64,000 nt of DNA from contig OU696589.1 of NCBI GenBank assembly GCA_916048095.2, positions 5,894,183-5,958,182 on the forward strand. Reading direction: 5' to 3'. The translations under genes and the position numbers were made by a program. The DNA is from Sacculina carcini (taxonomy: Eukaryota; Arthropoda; Thecostraca; Sacculinidae). Below, piece after piece: positions 11,327 to 21,954 of the stretch. Under the pieces are notes generated by a model that searched no databases, was not told the DNA's origin, and saw only the letters and a list, made by a program, of their open reading frames with translations. Each line of letters starts with the position of its first letter. Within the stretch, counting starts at the first letter, position 1.

Positions 11327-14232
11327 TGCTGAAGACAACCGTGAATGGTGTGAGGTGTCATGCTCTCCTTGATACTGGATGCACAAGGAGTATTGTGAAT
11401 GAGCGGCTCTGTCGGGGTCGAGTAAGACGGTGTGAGGTTTCGCTCGTGACCATCAGCGGGGACAAGATGTTGTGTGCCGGTATCAGCAATGTGCATGTAT
11501 ATGTGGAAGACGGTCCCGGCTTTTACGTTGACGCTATTGTAGTGAATCATCGACCTGTTGGAGCCGATTTTGTCCTAGGACTTGATAGTGTGGCTGCCAT
11601 GGGAGGTTTTTGTATTGACAAGACACTCTGTGTTACCAGCATTGACAAGGACCGTGTGCCACCGGATTGTGGGACAAGAACTGAAGTAGCGGCCGAGTCA
11701 GATGTTACTGCTGAAATTCAGGGCAAAGATTTTGTGGCGCATTTTAGTGGGACCAAAAAAGCTTGGCGTGTGAGCTGGAAGTGGATAGAGAACCCGGAAG
11801 TGCTCCCTAATCTCATTTCAGAGTATGCGATTGCCTCGAGTTCCCGAGAAGAGTTTGACGCAGAATTGAAAGCGTGGATTGCTGAGGGTTGGTTGGTTAA
11901 ATTCGATGAGGGTGTTCATGGACAAGCAAAGGGTTTGATTTCGCTCATGGCGGTAACGCAGAAAAACAAATCGAAAGTGCGCCCAGTTATGGATTTTCGC
12001 CAGCTGAATAAATACATTGAGGTGCACTCAACAGAGGTGGACGTTTGTCATCAGAAACTTCGCGATTGGAGAAGACGATGAGATAATGTGGCTCTTTTGG
12101 ATCTCAAGAGAGCGTATTTGCAAATAGAAGTGGACCCGTCGTTGTGGAAATATCAAACCGTTATTGTCGGAGGCACTAGATACTGCTTAACCAGACTTGG
12201 ATTTGGTCTCAGTGCAGCTCCCATAATTATGAAGTCGATTGTGGAATTTGCATTGGCGCAAGATCAGGGTGTGCAAACGGCCACCTCGTCGTACATTGAC
12301 GACATTCTCGTAGATTAATCCATTCTGAGTGCGGAAAAAGTTAGCAACCATCTGCTGAAATATGGTCTGTCATGCAAACCCGTGAGTCGACCTGATCCAT
12401 CATTGAGGGTATACGATATACTAGGTTTACGATTACTTCAAGATCAAGGACAACTGGTCTGGAGGAGGGATAATGATGTGGATGTCATTGAGCAGCCAAT
12501 CACGAAACGGAAGATATTTTCATTCTGCGGACAAGCAATTGGGCACCTTCCTGTCTGTGGCTGGATGAGAGTCGCTTCCTCATTTGTCAAGAGAGTGGCA
12601 AGCGAATCGACTAAATCCTGGGATGAAGAAGTCGACAACCGTACGTTGAACGTGTTTCGCCTTTTTAAAGAGAAAATTGAGAAAGAGGACGCTGCGCATG
12701 GTGTGTGGAGAGTTGAAGGGAGAAAAGTTGACGTTTGGGTAGATGCTAGTCAGTTGGCAATAGGCGTGGTTTTGGAGATTGATGGAATGGTGATTGAGGA
12801 CGCTAGCTGGCTGCGCAAGGACGACCACCATATAAATTTAGCCGAACTAGACGCCATTCTGAAGGGCATCAATCTGGCAGCAGCTTGGGGCATGACAGAG
12901 ATTCGAATATTCACAGATTCCCAAACAGCTTGCCACTGGGTCCGTGATGCTCTCACGGGGAAAGCTCGTGTTAAAACCCGTACTAGCGGAGAGCTGCTGA
13001 TTCGGCGAAGAATTGGTACTCTGAAGGCGATTCAAGAAGAGCTTGGTTTGAGTATGGAAGTGATATTGGTTGGTTCTGCTGAAAATCACTCGTACCGGAA
13101 AAGTGGCTGGCGATGTGCGAGAAGCAGAACAGACTCCAAACAGTTTGCTGTTTGCAAACTGTTCTGCAAACAACTGTGCTTACAACTGTGCAAGAAACTG
13201 CAAACAAACAGTGCAGGTCAATCTGGTCAAATGGGCACGGAGGAAATAAAAAAGATCCACGAATCAGCAGGTCATCCCGGCATCAGGAGAACATTGTACT
13301 TCGCCCGTAGATCCAATCGAGCGGCAACCAGAAAGGAAGCTCAAGCCGTCGTTCAATCTTGCGAGATGTGTCGTTCCATCGACCCAGCCCCACTTAAATG
13401 GAGGCATGGAAATTTGTCAGTGAAAAATAACTGGGAGAGGCTTGCGATGGATGTCACACATGTTAGAGGCAATATTTATATATCTGTAATAGACTGTGGA
13501 CCGTCCCGTTTCGTGCTGTGGAAAATGCTGAAGAAAGAGGACAGCAGGAACATCATCGAAATGCTCAGAACAGTTTTCTTGGAACGAGGAGCCCCGAGTG
13601 AAGTGTTACTGGACAATGGAACAGCATTCAGAAGTCGCGAGTTCAAGGTGTTTTTAGCTGATTGGGGTGCGGTTCCCAAGTACCGATGTGTCTACGAGCC
13701 TCACGGAAATGGCATAGTGGAGCGATGTCATCGCACGGTGAAGGTAATAGCGGCACGGAGTCAGTGCAGTGTGGAGGAAGCGGTGTTCCGCTACAACTTG
13801 TCTCCTACCGATGATGTCCGTGAGTCAACCACTCCCATGGCTCGTATTTATCGTTACACTCCCAGAGTGAAAGGCATCGATCGTAGGGAAGAAACGACAG
13901 GACGACGAGGAACTAGTGGGTACAAGCCAGGAGAGAGAGTGTGGGTCAGAAAACCGGGCACGAGATGCGACCAGGTATCGGCAAAAGGTGTTGTCACAGC
14001 GGATATATCTGAGCATGCGGTTGAAGTAGATGGCATGCCGTATCATCTAAAAGATGTTCGTCGGAGGTTGGAACGTGAATGTCAACACCATCACGATGAA
14101 TGTTCGGACGAGTCACCAATGTACCTTCAATTTCGCAGGAGTCCGGATCCAACAGACTATGAATCGCACGTTGAGCCGCGACGAAGCGAAAGGATTAGGC
14201 AGAGGAGATTATGTCGTTTGTGTGAATCTTAA
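11221..14232 (+). pseudogene. Pol polyprotein of the LTR retrotransposon, with stops
   Basis: The open pieces 11221-12078, 12082-12315 and 12319-14232 are in one frame, broken by TGA at 12079 and TAA at 12316. Protease: LLDTG at about 11366-11380. Reverse transcriptase: QLNKY near 12000 and the active site YIDD at 12292-12303. RNase H: WVDAS near 12740 and TDSQTA near 12915. Integrase: a zinc site HESAGH followed by CEMC near 13365, then the catalytic triad D (13450), D (13612) and E (13720) with the canonical 35-residue D-E spacing. Between RNase H and integrase, about 13090-13230 reads better in another frame (motif PEKWL) across an unusual repetitive CAAACAGTTTGC-type tract. This suggests paired indels. 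I do not reconstruct the ancestral protein. Confidence 0.85.
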
Positions 14233-14246
14233 GATTCAGGAGGAGG

Positions 14247-14636
14247 TGTGGGTGCATATGTGTGCGTAGTTTATGGCGTTTGAGCGTGAGTGAGTATATG
14301 CGTATGTATATATGGCTTCCGGTCTGTGTTCTACAGTTGTAGTTGTGCGTTGTGTTAGTGTCAATGGTCGTGTTTGTGTGCGTGTGCGTGTGTCGTTGAA
14401 GCGCGTGTGTATCAAGCAGTGTGAGCGATAGGCAGTGTGTGTCAGCGGTTATCAGGTGAATAAGTGGTGTTATCGTGTTGGCTGTATGGATTGGGCGTTG
14501 TGCGAACGGGCGTTGTGTGATTGTGCGTGCGGGTATTCAATGTATATATAGTTTAGTACTGCATCAAATATATCATCTTCGTCATCATCCATTGTCTGTG
14601 ATTGTTCACCATGGCGGAGGCGAATCAGAACTTACA
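14247..14636 (+). repeat. 3' LTR
   Basis: Nearly identical to the 5' LTR, and followed by AAAAC (14637-14641), the right half of the 5-bp target duplication. Confidence 0.9.
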
Positions 14637-14641
14637 AAAAC

Positions 14642-14910
14642 AATAAAATATATAAGACAGGCGCGCTTAGGCGTGACTACTCCACACGCGCCTACAAGAC
14701 GTCACGCCACAACCGCACCACTTACGAGACTCCAACATGACTCCGCGCTCACACCGTGAAATACGGGAGCACACCCACCGAAACAACCAATCAGCGGCGA
14801 GCCGACCACTCGTTCGCCGCCGCGAGGCAATAACACTTAACAAACACACACACCCCGATACAACTATACACACTCGCTCAAACACTCGCACTCAATACAC
14901 AATTGAACTG
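14642..14910 (-). mobile_element. Solo LTR-like repeat related to the TRIM-like element
   Basis: The reverse complement has the same landmarks as 5242-5552: CTCGCCGCTGATTGG, GTGCTCCCGT, GTGGCGTGACGTC and GGCGCG..., ending near TATATATTTTATTG. Its edge coincides with the insertion site of the Ty3/gypsy element. Confidence 0.65.
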
Positions 14911-14924
14911 TGGTGCGCCACGTG

Positions 14925-15075
14925 CAACGACGTCTCGCACCACTTCGCAGAACCCGCCAAGAACAGTGTATACTCTGTATGTCCTGTGTGTCGCAATAAA
15001 CAGTCGGTCCAGAGAACTCGTCTTGTGTGCTTGTGACGCTCCGTTGCGAGCCAAACGCAACATTTCGTGCCCCGA
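14925..15075. mobile_element. LTR fragment with AATAAA and a short motif seen three times
   Basis: TGCGCCACGTGCAACGACGT recurs (with CAAAG for CAACG) at about 15650, and CAGTCGGTCCAGAGAACTCG recurs at about 16679. A polyadenylation-like AATAAA lies at about 14996. I read this as pieces of an LTR from another retroelement. Confidence 0.5.
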
Positions 15076-15718
15076 GTGAGGATGGTGCCCCGAGTGAGGT
15101 ATTATGCTGATTGAGATTATCTACGGCGCATTATCATGTCGAATACATACGCGTCGTCTACATCTTCCGCTATACGCGTTAACTACATATGTGTCAAATA
15201 CATACGCGTTATCTACATCCGTCTACGCCTAGATATGCCTTATACCTGCGCCGCGCCTCTGTCAGCAGCCGTCTCTGCCTCGTCATGAAGGGCGACGCAC
15301 CATAAGCTGCTGACATGAGTAACCAGCATCATACCATCCAGAAGCGACTCCGTCCGGCGCGTACGCAATCGCTCTTCTGATACCGCTGGACTTAGAACAA
15401 GAGGCAACCGTCTGCGCAGCAAGAAGTCAACACAATCAAGATTGGCTCGACTTCTTGCTGGCTGCAGTTTCTGGTACCACTCTTCGTTTCGCCAACGTAC
15501 TGCTCAGCACGAGGACGACTTGATTGTGCAAAATCCACTTGGCCTGTGCTGTGGTACAGCATGGCGCGCCAATGTTTCACGCCTGCGTAATTTCACCGAC
15601 TCATCTACTCATCAATACCGCTCCGCTTCTGGTGTGGTAGCTCTGTGTTGCGCCACGTGCAAAGACGTCTCGCACTAATTCGCGGAACTCGCCAGGAGCA
15701 GAGTTCCCTGAGTCATCG
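15076..15718. other. No gene seen
   Basis: Contains short imperfect repeats of the type CATACGCGT..TCTACATC (15140-15240) and a second copy of the TGCGCCACGTGCAA.. motif near 15650. No supported reading frame. Confidence 0.5.
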
Positions 15719-15900
15719 CAATAACAACAACATATATTTAATATAGCGCACATATTTATACACAGGCGCAAAAAAGACACAACCGACAGGAACATCACAG
15801 CGAGCAGGGAGAAGGCACAAATAGAAAAATGAAAACAAGTTTGCAAACTGGAATATGATAGATGGCCGTTGGCTATCAGATAACTGATCCGCCCTTGAAA
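15719..15900 (-). mobile_element. LINE 3' tail and a SINE-like 5' end
   Basis: Read on the minus strand, the sequence ends GTGCGCTATATTAAATATATGTTGTTGTT, resembling the LINE tails at 17450 and 51290 (GCTATAGAAAATACATTTGTT). 15858-15897 is the reverse complement of 36312-36350, the 5' end of repeat family C. Confidence 0.6.
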
Positions 15901-16535
15901 CAGGTTTTGTTTTTTCCTGTCAGGTGTCTAGCCACCCTCCTCACTGCAGAACATTGGGGGAGCCGGTTTAGTCGCCGGCGACTTGTTGTTATTGGTGTTT
16001 TAAGCGCAGTTTAGACTATATGGCGCGCCCCACTCTTTGCCCATTGTAGCGGGCCACGTTGGCTACATTGTCGTCGTTTTATGCTAGGCTTGTATATACG
16101 TGTTATTGTCAATTTATTTGTCATTGTATTCGTGTTTCCGGTCGAGAGTAACCGTGTGTATTTCTCCTCTCGCTCTCTCACACACACACCATGTTTGTCC
16201 GTGCACCTCACACCCTTCTGCTCTCACACTCTACTTCATTCGCAGTGCCTGTATCGCCGTGCCCACTGTACCGTTATTCACTCTGTGTGCACACACCCTA
16301 TCAGTCCTGCTCACGGGCCTGCTCACGGCTGAAGACAGTCGTCCCTAGTCGTTGCTGTGAGTACCTACGCGGCGCAGCGTATCCCCCGGCTCTGTGCACT
16401 TTCTTGGTGTAAATAGGCACGGCATGTAAATATATACATTACAATTTATACATTCATAATTCTCGTGCTAGGCGATATCATACGCGCACATTGAAAGCGC
16501 TACACCATCTACAGTGGTAGACTCAAGCGGAGGTG
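15901..16535. other. No gene seen; primer-site-like GC-rich stretch
   Basis: AACATTGGGGGAGCCGG (15950-15966) followed by the palindrome GTCGCCGGCGAC looks like the junction of an LTR and a primer binding site. No gag or pol follows. The rest is unassigned. Confidence 0.4.
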
Positions 16536-16539
16536 TTGA

Positions 16540-16625
16540 ACGAACCCGGGCCAGGATTCGAACCGCAAACCTCTGACACGAGAGTTCAGCGCCTAACCAC
16601 TGAGCTACTCGGGAGCTCGCCGGCG
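16540..16625 (-). repeat. tRNA-derived SINE head
   Basis: On the minus strand, GAGTAGCTCAGTGGTTAGGCG matches a Pol III A box and D arm, and GCGGTTCGAATCCTGGC matches a B box. The T stem and acceptor stem do not pair properly, so it is not a functional tRNA. The spacing between the boxes is normal for a tRNA-derived SINE promoter. Confidence 0.75.
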
Positions 16626-16924
16626 ACTTGACCATGGATCTTTGCAATTGTATGTGTCGTAAATCGTATGTCGCAATGAACAGTCGGTCCAGAGAACTCG
16701 TTCTCTGTGCTTGTAACGCTCCGCGGCATGTACCTTCGCCACACAACCATACACGATCACACAGAGTCAAGATCTATCGCAAGAGTTTATTGCACGACTG
16801 GTGAACACATACAAACACGCCAGACGTTGCAGTGGTGGCGCTGCAGTTTGTGTACGTGTCGGTGCCTGGCGGAAACGTTCGGAAACAATTTCAGCGGCGT
16901 TTTTCATATGCTTGTGTAGCTTGT

Positions 16925-17465
16925 TATTTGTTGTTGCTTAGTTGGGCCTCACTGAAATTAAGCACAGCGCCTAGTGGGTCCCTGCCAAATTTTCATTCTA
17001 TAAATGCTGTCATTTTACTAATAGGAATTACTGTTTGATATTCCGCATGTATTGACATTGAACTTGGCAAAAATATATACCTGTTGATGTACTCAATAAA
17101 TAGACTCTTGATTTAGCGGCATATACGAGCGCTAATGTGTTGAATTTGGATCATGCTGCGCCACGAGCGTGTTGGTTGCTTTTGTGTATGAAACTAATGT
17201 GCTGCTTTATTTTGGCATAATTGGATGTATACATGGCAATGTAGCTGATATACGTCATCTAATGTTGGTGAATTTTACGTTTGTTTTTCATGCTTTAAAT
17301 CTTCAAATTAACCCATTAGCCGGCAGTGATCTAAAAATAGATCACCATTTTCAACTATTTTCTCATTGTGACTCTCCCCCGCCGAGCTACTTGATTTTGT
17401 TTTCTTTCGTCCATTTATTTTATACCATTTGCGGCCTCTAATTACTGTGTGCGCTATAGAAAATA
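16925..17465 (+). repeat. Repeat family A, copy 3, followed by a LINE tail
   Basis: 16925-17365 matches 2450-2885, including the GTGATCT palindrome (about 17327). 17370-17465 ends GCTATAGAAAATACATTTGTTGTTGTT, the 3' tail of the CR1/L2-group LINE also seen at about 51290. Confidence 0.75.
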
Positions 17466-17469
17466 CATT

Positions 17470-18929
17470 TGTTGTTGTTATGAAGTCTGCATACATAGAT
17501 ATGTGCAGACTACGCGCAGTGACGCAGTGACGCGCCCTTATGAACTCAATTTGGATTATATGCATAATTGTAATTTTTAGTAAGTGTTGTATAGCCTTGA
17601 TGTGGGAGTGTATAAAACCTGAGCATACGTAGTGTAGGCACCACGCGCCTGGCGCAAGGAGCATTGTGACCGGTGGGGTCAACGACCTATAGTTTAGCGC
17701 GCGTGCGTGTAAGCTCAACCAGTGCCGAATTCATTCGCTTGTCAAGAGAGATGGCGATAATAAACGGCTAGTGTTCCTACCATATTTGCATTCGCTGCAG
17801 TAGAAACGGACATACGTAACGAACGTAGAAAAAGCCCCAGTTTATTCGTATACTCTCATCTCATACTATGGGAGTCATCCTTGAACACAATTATTGGCTG
17901 TCATCCCGGAGCCTTGACAAAAACAAGGTTGACAATGTTGCTCAGGTTTTTTCCGTGAAACTACTACAAACATTATAACACAACGAAGATTCTTAGATCT
18001 TAGTATAATATCAGAGTATAACGATCGGTAGATTAATCGACGAGACGTGCGAAACTAGTTGGAGGGAAACAACAGAGTTGATGCAAAAATGTCATGTTTA
18101 TTCCTCCCAGCTTTTTGTTTTGCAGTAAAATCATATATCCATACACTCAAAACGTTAGAGCTGTGCAAGTTCTGATGTGTCCCTGTATGCGCGGCACAAA
18201 ATGTTGAATGATGGAAACACAATGCTACACTGGATTTCATTTGAAACACTTGTGTACTGTACAAGAATACGAGAAAGTAGATCGCTTAATTTAACTCTAA
18301 CTCTATATGGAGAATACTTCATTTCGGGTTGAACAAATTGTACAAAAGCAGATCGCTAACAATTCCATTTATAACATTCTAACTTCATTTGTAGCTATAT
18401 TTCGAGCTAAATGCATTGCACACAAATTTGGAAAGATCGCTTAGTAGTTCATTTCTCATAGATATATAGAGGGCACTCTCAACAGTCCGACTAATAGTCA
18501 CATTGGCTCCTTTAGGACTTTAATATCTTGTCTGAGCACTACTCATCACAGATTTTATACCGTCTTCAATCAAATCATGGATCATATTGATAGAGAAAGA
18601 CACATAGGTTAAGCTAAGACATCCAATGAACCACATTGATGTTTTAGCCTAACCCCTAGTTGAAATATATTTTCCCGATTCAACATGCGATAAACAAAAA
18701 AATAATCGCACGTCGAACCTTATCAATAATAAAATCACACAACAAAACTCCAAAGGCAATCAAACAAAAACAATGGCATCCATGATGTAGAAAATGGAAA
18801 AAGTGAAACAAAAGGAAATAACTAATGAAAAATAGGAAACAAATATTTAGTAGGAATGCTGAATGAAATGCTAAATCAAGCATTGGGTCGAAAAGAAAGA
18901 CATCTCATCAAGAAGAACTATAAAAGTTT
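17470..18929. other. No gene seen
   Basis: AT-rich sequence. 17480-17800 may be an old LTR (an AATAAA-like AATAAACGG near 17759), but no partner is found. Frames on either strand are short and show no motif. Confidence 0.4.
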
Positions 18930-20838
18930 CAACTGAAAACTAGACCAGCAGTAGAGAACACAAGACACAACACAATTCACACAGAGGTAGACCAGACACA
19001 TAGCTTGGCACTTAGTTCGTCAAACGTTGTGATATACACAAGCGACAACGCATGGCCTTACTACTATGTGCAAGATCTGATAGAGAAGACAAGATTCACT
19101 CAAAACTAAACAGCCAGAAGAGAACACGACACAACTCACACAGAAATAGACCAGACACATAGCTTGGCACTTAGTTCGTCAAACGTTGTCATATACACAA
19201 GCGACAACGCATGGCCTTACTTCTATGTGCAAGATCTGATAGAGAAGAAAAGATTCACTCAAAACTAAAAATCCAGAAGAGAACACGACCAAATTCACAC
19301 AGAGGTAGACCAGACACATAGCTTGGCACTTAGTTCGTCAAACGTTGTGATATACACAAGCGAAAACGCATGGCCTTACTACTATGTGCAAGATCTGATA
19401 GAGAAGAAAAGATTCACTCAAAACTAGACAACGAGAAGAGAACACGACACAATTTACACAGAAATAGACCAGACACCTAGCTTGGCACTTAGTTCGTCAA
19501 ACGTTGTGATATACACAAGCGACAACGCATGGCCTTACTACATGGCCTACTATGTGCAAGATCTGATAGAGAAGACAAGATTCACTCAAAACTAAACAGC
19601 CAGAAGAGAACACGACACAACTCACACAGAAATAGACCAGACACATAGCTTGGCACTTAGTTCGTCAAACGTTGTGATATACACAAGCGACAACGCATGG
19701 CCTTACTACCATGTGCAAGATCTGATAGAGAAGACAAGATTCACTCAAAACTAAACAGCCAGAAGAGAACACGACACAATTCACACAGAAATAGACCAGA
19801 CACATAGCTTGGCACTTAGTTCGTCAAACGTTGTGATATACACAAGCGACAACGCATGACCTTACTACTATGTGCAAGATCACTCAAAACTAAAAATCCA
19901 GAAGAGAACACGACCAAATTCACACAGAGGTAGACCAGACACATAGCTTGGCACTTAGTTCGTCAAACGTTGTGATATACACAAGCGACAACGCATGGCC
20001 TTACTACTATGTGTAAGATCTGATAGAGAAGACAAGATTCACTCAAAACTAAACAGCCAGAAGAGAACACGACCAAATTCACACAGAGGTAGACCAGACA
20101 CATAGCTTGGCACTTAGTTCGTCAAACGTTGTGATATACACAAGCGACAACGCATGGCCTTACTACTATGTGCAAGATCTGATAGAGAAGACAAGATTCA
20201 CTCAAAACTAGACAACGAGAAGAGAACACGACACAATTCACACAGAAATAGACCAGACACATAGCTTGGCACTTAGATCGTCAAACGTTGTGATATACAC
20301 AAGCGACAACGCATGGCCTTACTACTATGTGTAAGATCTGATAGAGAAGACAAGATTCACTCAAAACTAAACAGCCAGAAGAGAACACGACACAATTCAC
20401 ACAGAAATAGACCAGACACATAGCTTGGCACTTAGTTCGTCAAACGTTGTGATATACACAAGCGACAACGCATGGCCTTACTACTATGTGCAAGATCTGA
20501 TAGAGAAGACAAGATTCACTCAGAACTAAACAGCCAGAAGAGAACACGACCAAATTCACACAGAGGTAGACCAGACACATAGCTTGGCACTTAGTTCGTC
20601 AAACGTTGTGATATACACAAGCGACAACGCATGGCCTTACTACTATGTGCAAGATCTGATAGAGAAGACAAGATTCACTCAAAACTAAACAGCCAGAAGA
20701 GAACACGACCAAATTCACACAGAGGTAGACCAGACACATAGCTTGGCACTTAGTTCGTCAAACGTTGTGATATACACAAGCGACAACGCATGACCTTACT
20801 ACTATGTGCAAGATCTGATAAAGACAAGATTCACTCAC
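18930..20838. repeat. 159-bp tandem satellite, 12 units
   Basis: The anchor TAGCTTGGCA starts at 19001, 19160, 19319, 19478, 19646, 19805, 19944, 20103, 20262, 20421, 20580 and 20739. The period is 159 bp in nine of eleven steps, with one 168-bp unit (a 9-bp duplication near 19538) and one 139-bp unit (a 20-bp deletion near 19880). Units come in two types, CAAATTCACACAGAGGTAG and ACAATTCACACAGAAATAG. No coding frame runs through the array. Confidence 0.97.
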
Positions 20839-20839
20839 T

Positions 20840-21954
20840 CACTGGAGACTGAAAAAGAAAACTAATCAAGAGACCACAAGAGAGAAAAGAAAAAACCATA
20901 TAACACGAAGTCACAACACAAAATACAAGTCACGAGACAATTACACAAAACAACACAAAACACAAACACGTGCTCACAGAAACTGGAAAGAATACATAAG
21001 AGCAGAAATAAGAAAATAATAAACTAATGAAAAGCGACATGAGGAGAGAAATTTGCTCGAGAGGCCACAACACATGAAACAACACAGGACACAAAACACG
21101 TGATGCTGTGCAATGTATAACAGGAAGATTAAATGAAACGACAGTAATAGGACATGGACATATATGAAGTGGACATGGACATATATGAAGTAATTGCCGG
21201 AATAAACAGTAGTCATATACAAAAACTAATCAATTGAAGCCACTACATATGCACCGCCCGTACTCGTACAAACGCCCAGAGCAGTGTTGAAAGCCGTAGA
21301 GTCCCTCAGATCAGGTCCTTGTTCGCTGGAAAACTCAGAATAACAATGCAACGATAAATATACCAAGACACCGAACACATTTCATATTACCAACAAACCA
21401 ATGATTGAGAGATAATATGACATAAAAAAGAAGCAGAGGGAATCACAAGGCAAAATACACCACAAATCGCACAACAAAAACCACAAAACAAAAAACACAA
21501 TAGCACAACAGCAAAAGTCACATAACACAGACACAGCTTGGCACATAGGCCACCAAACGTTGTGATATACACAAGCGACAACACTCCGGCCTTACTACTA
21601 TGCATCAGCTCTGAAAAATAAGAAAGTAGTGAAGTAATATGAGAAGGAAAATAATTATAGATGCGTGGGCCGAAGAAAGCAAAATATTTAAAGGATCTTA
21701 GATTTAGAGGATACCAGATTAGCTATGAAGTAACCACCACGATGCAAAATAGAAGCGGTGAACACCAGCCATTCATCGCGGTCACAAGCAGCGTACGCCA
21801 GCCAGCCATTTACCAAGCGCACTCGTTTCTACGCCCATAACAGTGCTGAACGAAATTGGGAAAATAAAAACATTAAACATGAAAGCACCGCACACAAACA
21901 CAAAATAACATGCGGACAACTAGAAAAGCCAACTACGCTAGGAAGATAGTATGA
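20840..21954. other. A-rich non-coding sequence with a diverged satellite unit
   Basis: 21525-21610 is a diverged single unit of the 159-bp satellite (GCTTGGCAC.TAG, then AAACGTTGTGATATACACAA). A 22-bp direct repeat around GGACATGGACATATATGAAG occurs at 21150-21190. No gene is evident. Confidence 0.6.

Larger units (their letters stand above)
10161..14636 (+). mobile_element. Full-length Ty3/gypsy-type LTR retrotransposon
   Basis: A 4.48-kb unit with LTRs of about 391 bp, a gag frame, and a pol frame in the order protease, reverse transcriptase, RNase H, integrase. This order excludes Ty1/copia and fits Ty3/gypsy; BEL/Pao has the same order and is the alternative. The LTRs differ at about ten positions by eye, so the insertion is fairly recent. 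Two in-frame stops in pol (12079 and 12316) and an apparent frame change near 13090 make this copy defective. A purine tract (AGGAGGAGG) precedes the 3' LTR. No env-like frame is present. It lies next to a solo LTR-like repeat that starts at about 14642. Confidence 0.9.

Noticed and set aside
16540-16625. Functional tRNA gene
   Set aside because: A and B boxes are present, but the T stem and acceptor stem do not pair. It is better explained as a SINE head.
18930-20838. Tandem gene or rDNA-spacer array
   Set aside because: No frame survives through the 159-bp units and no rRNA sequence is near.
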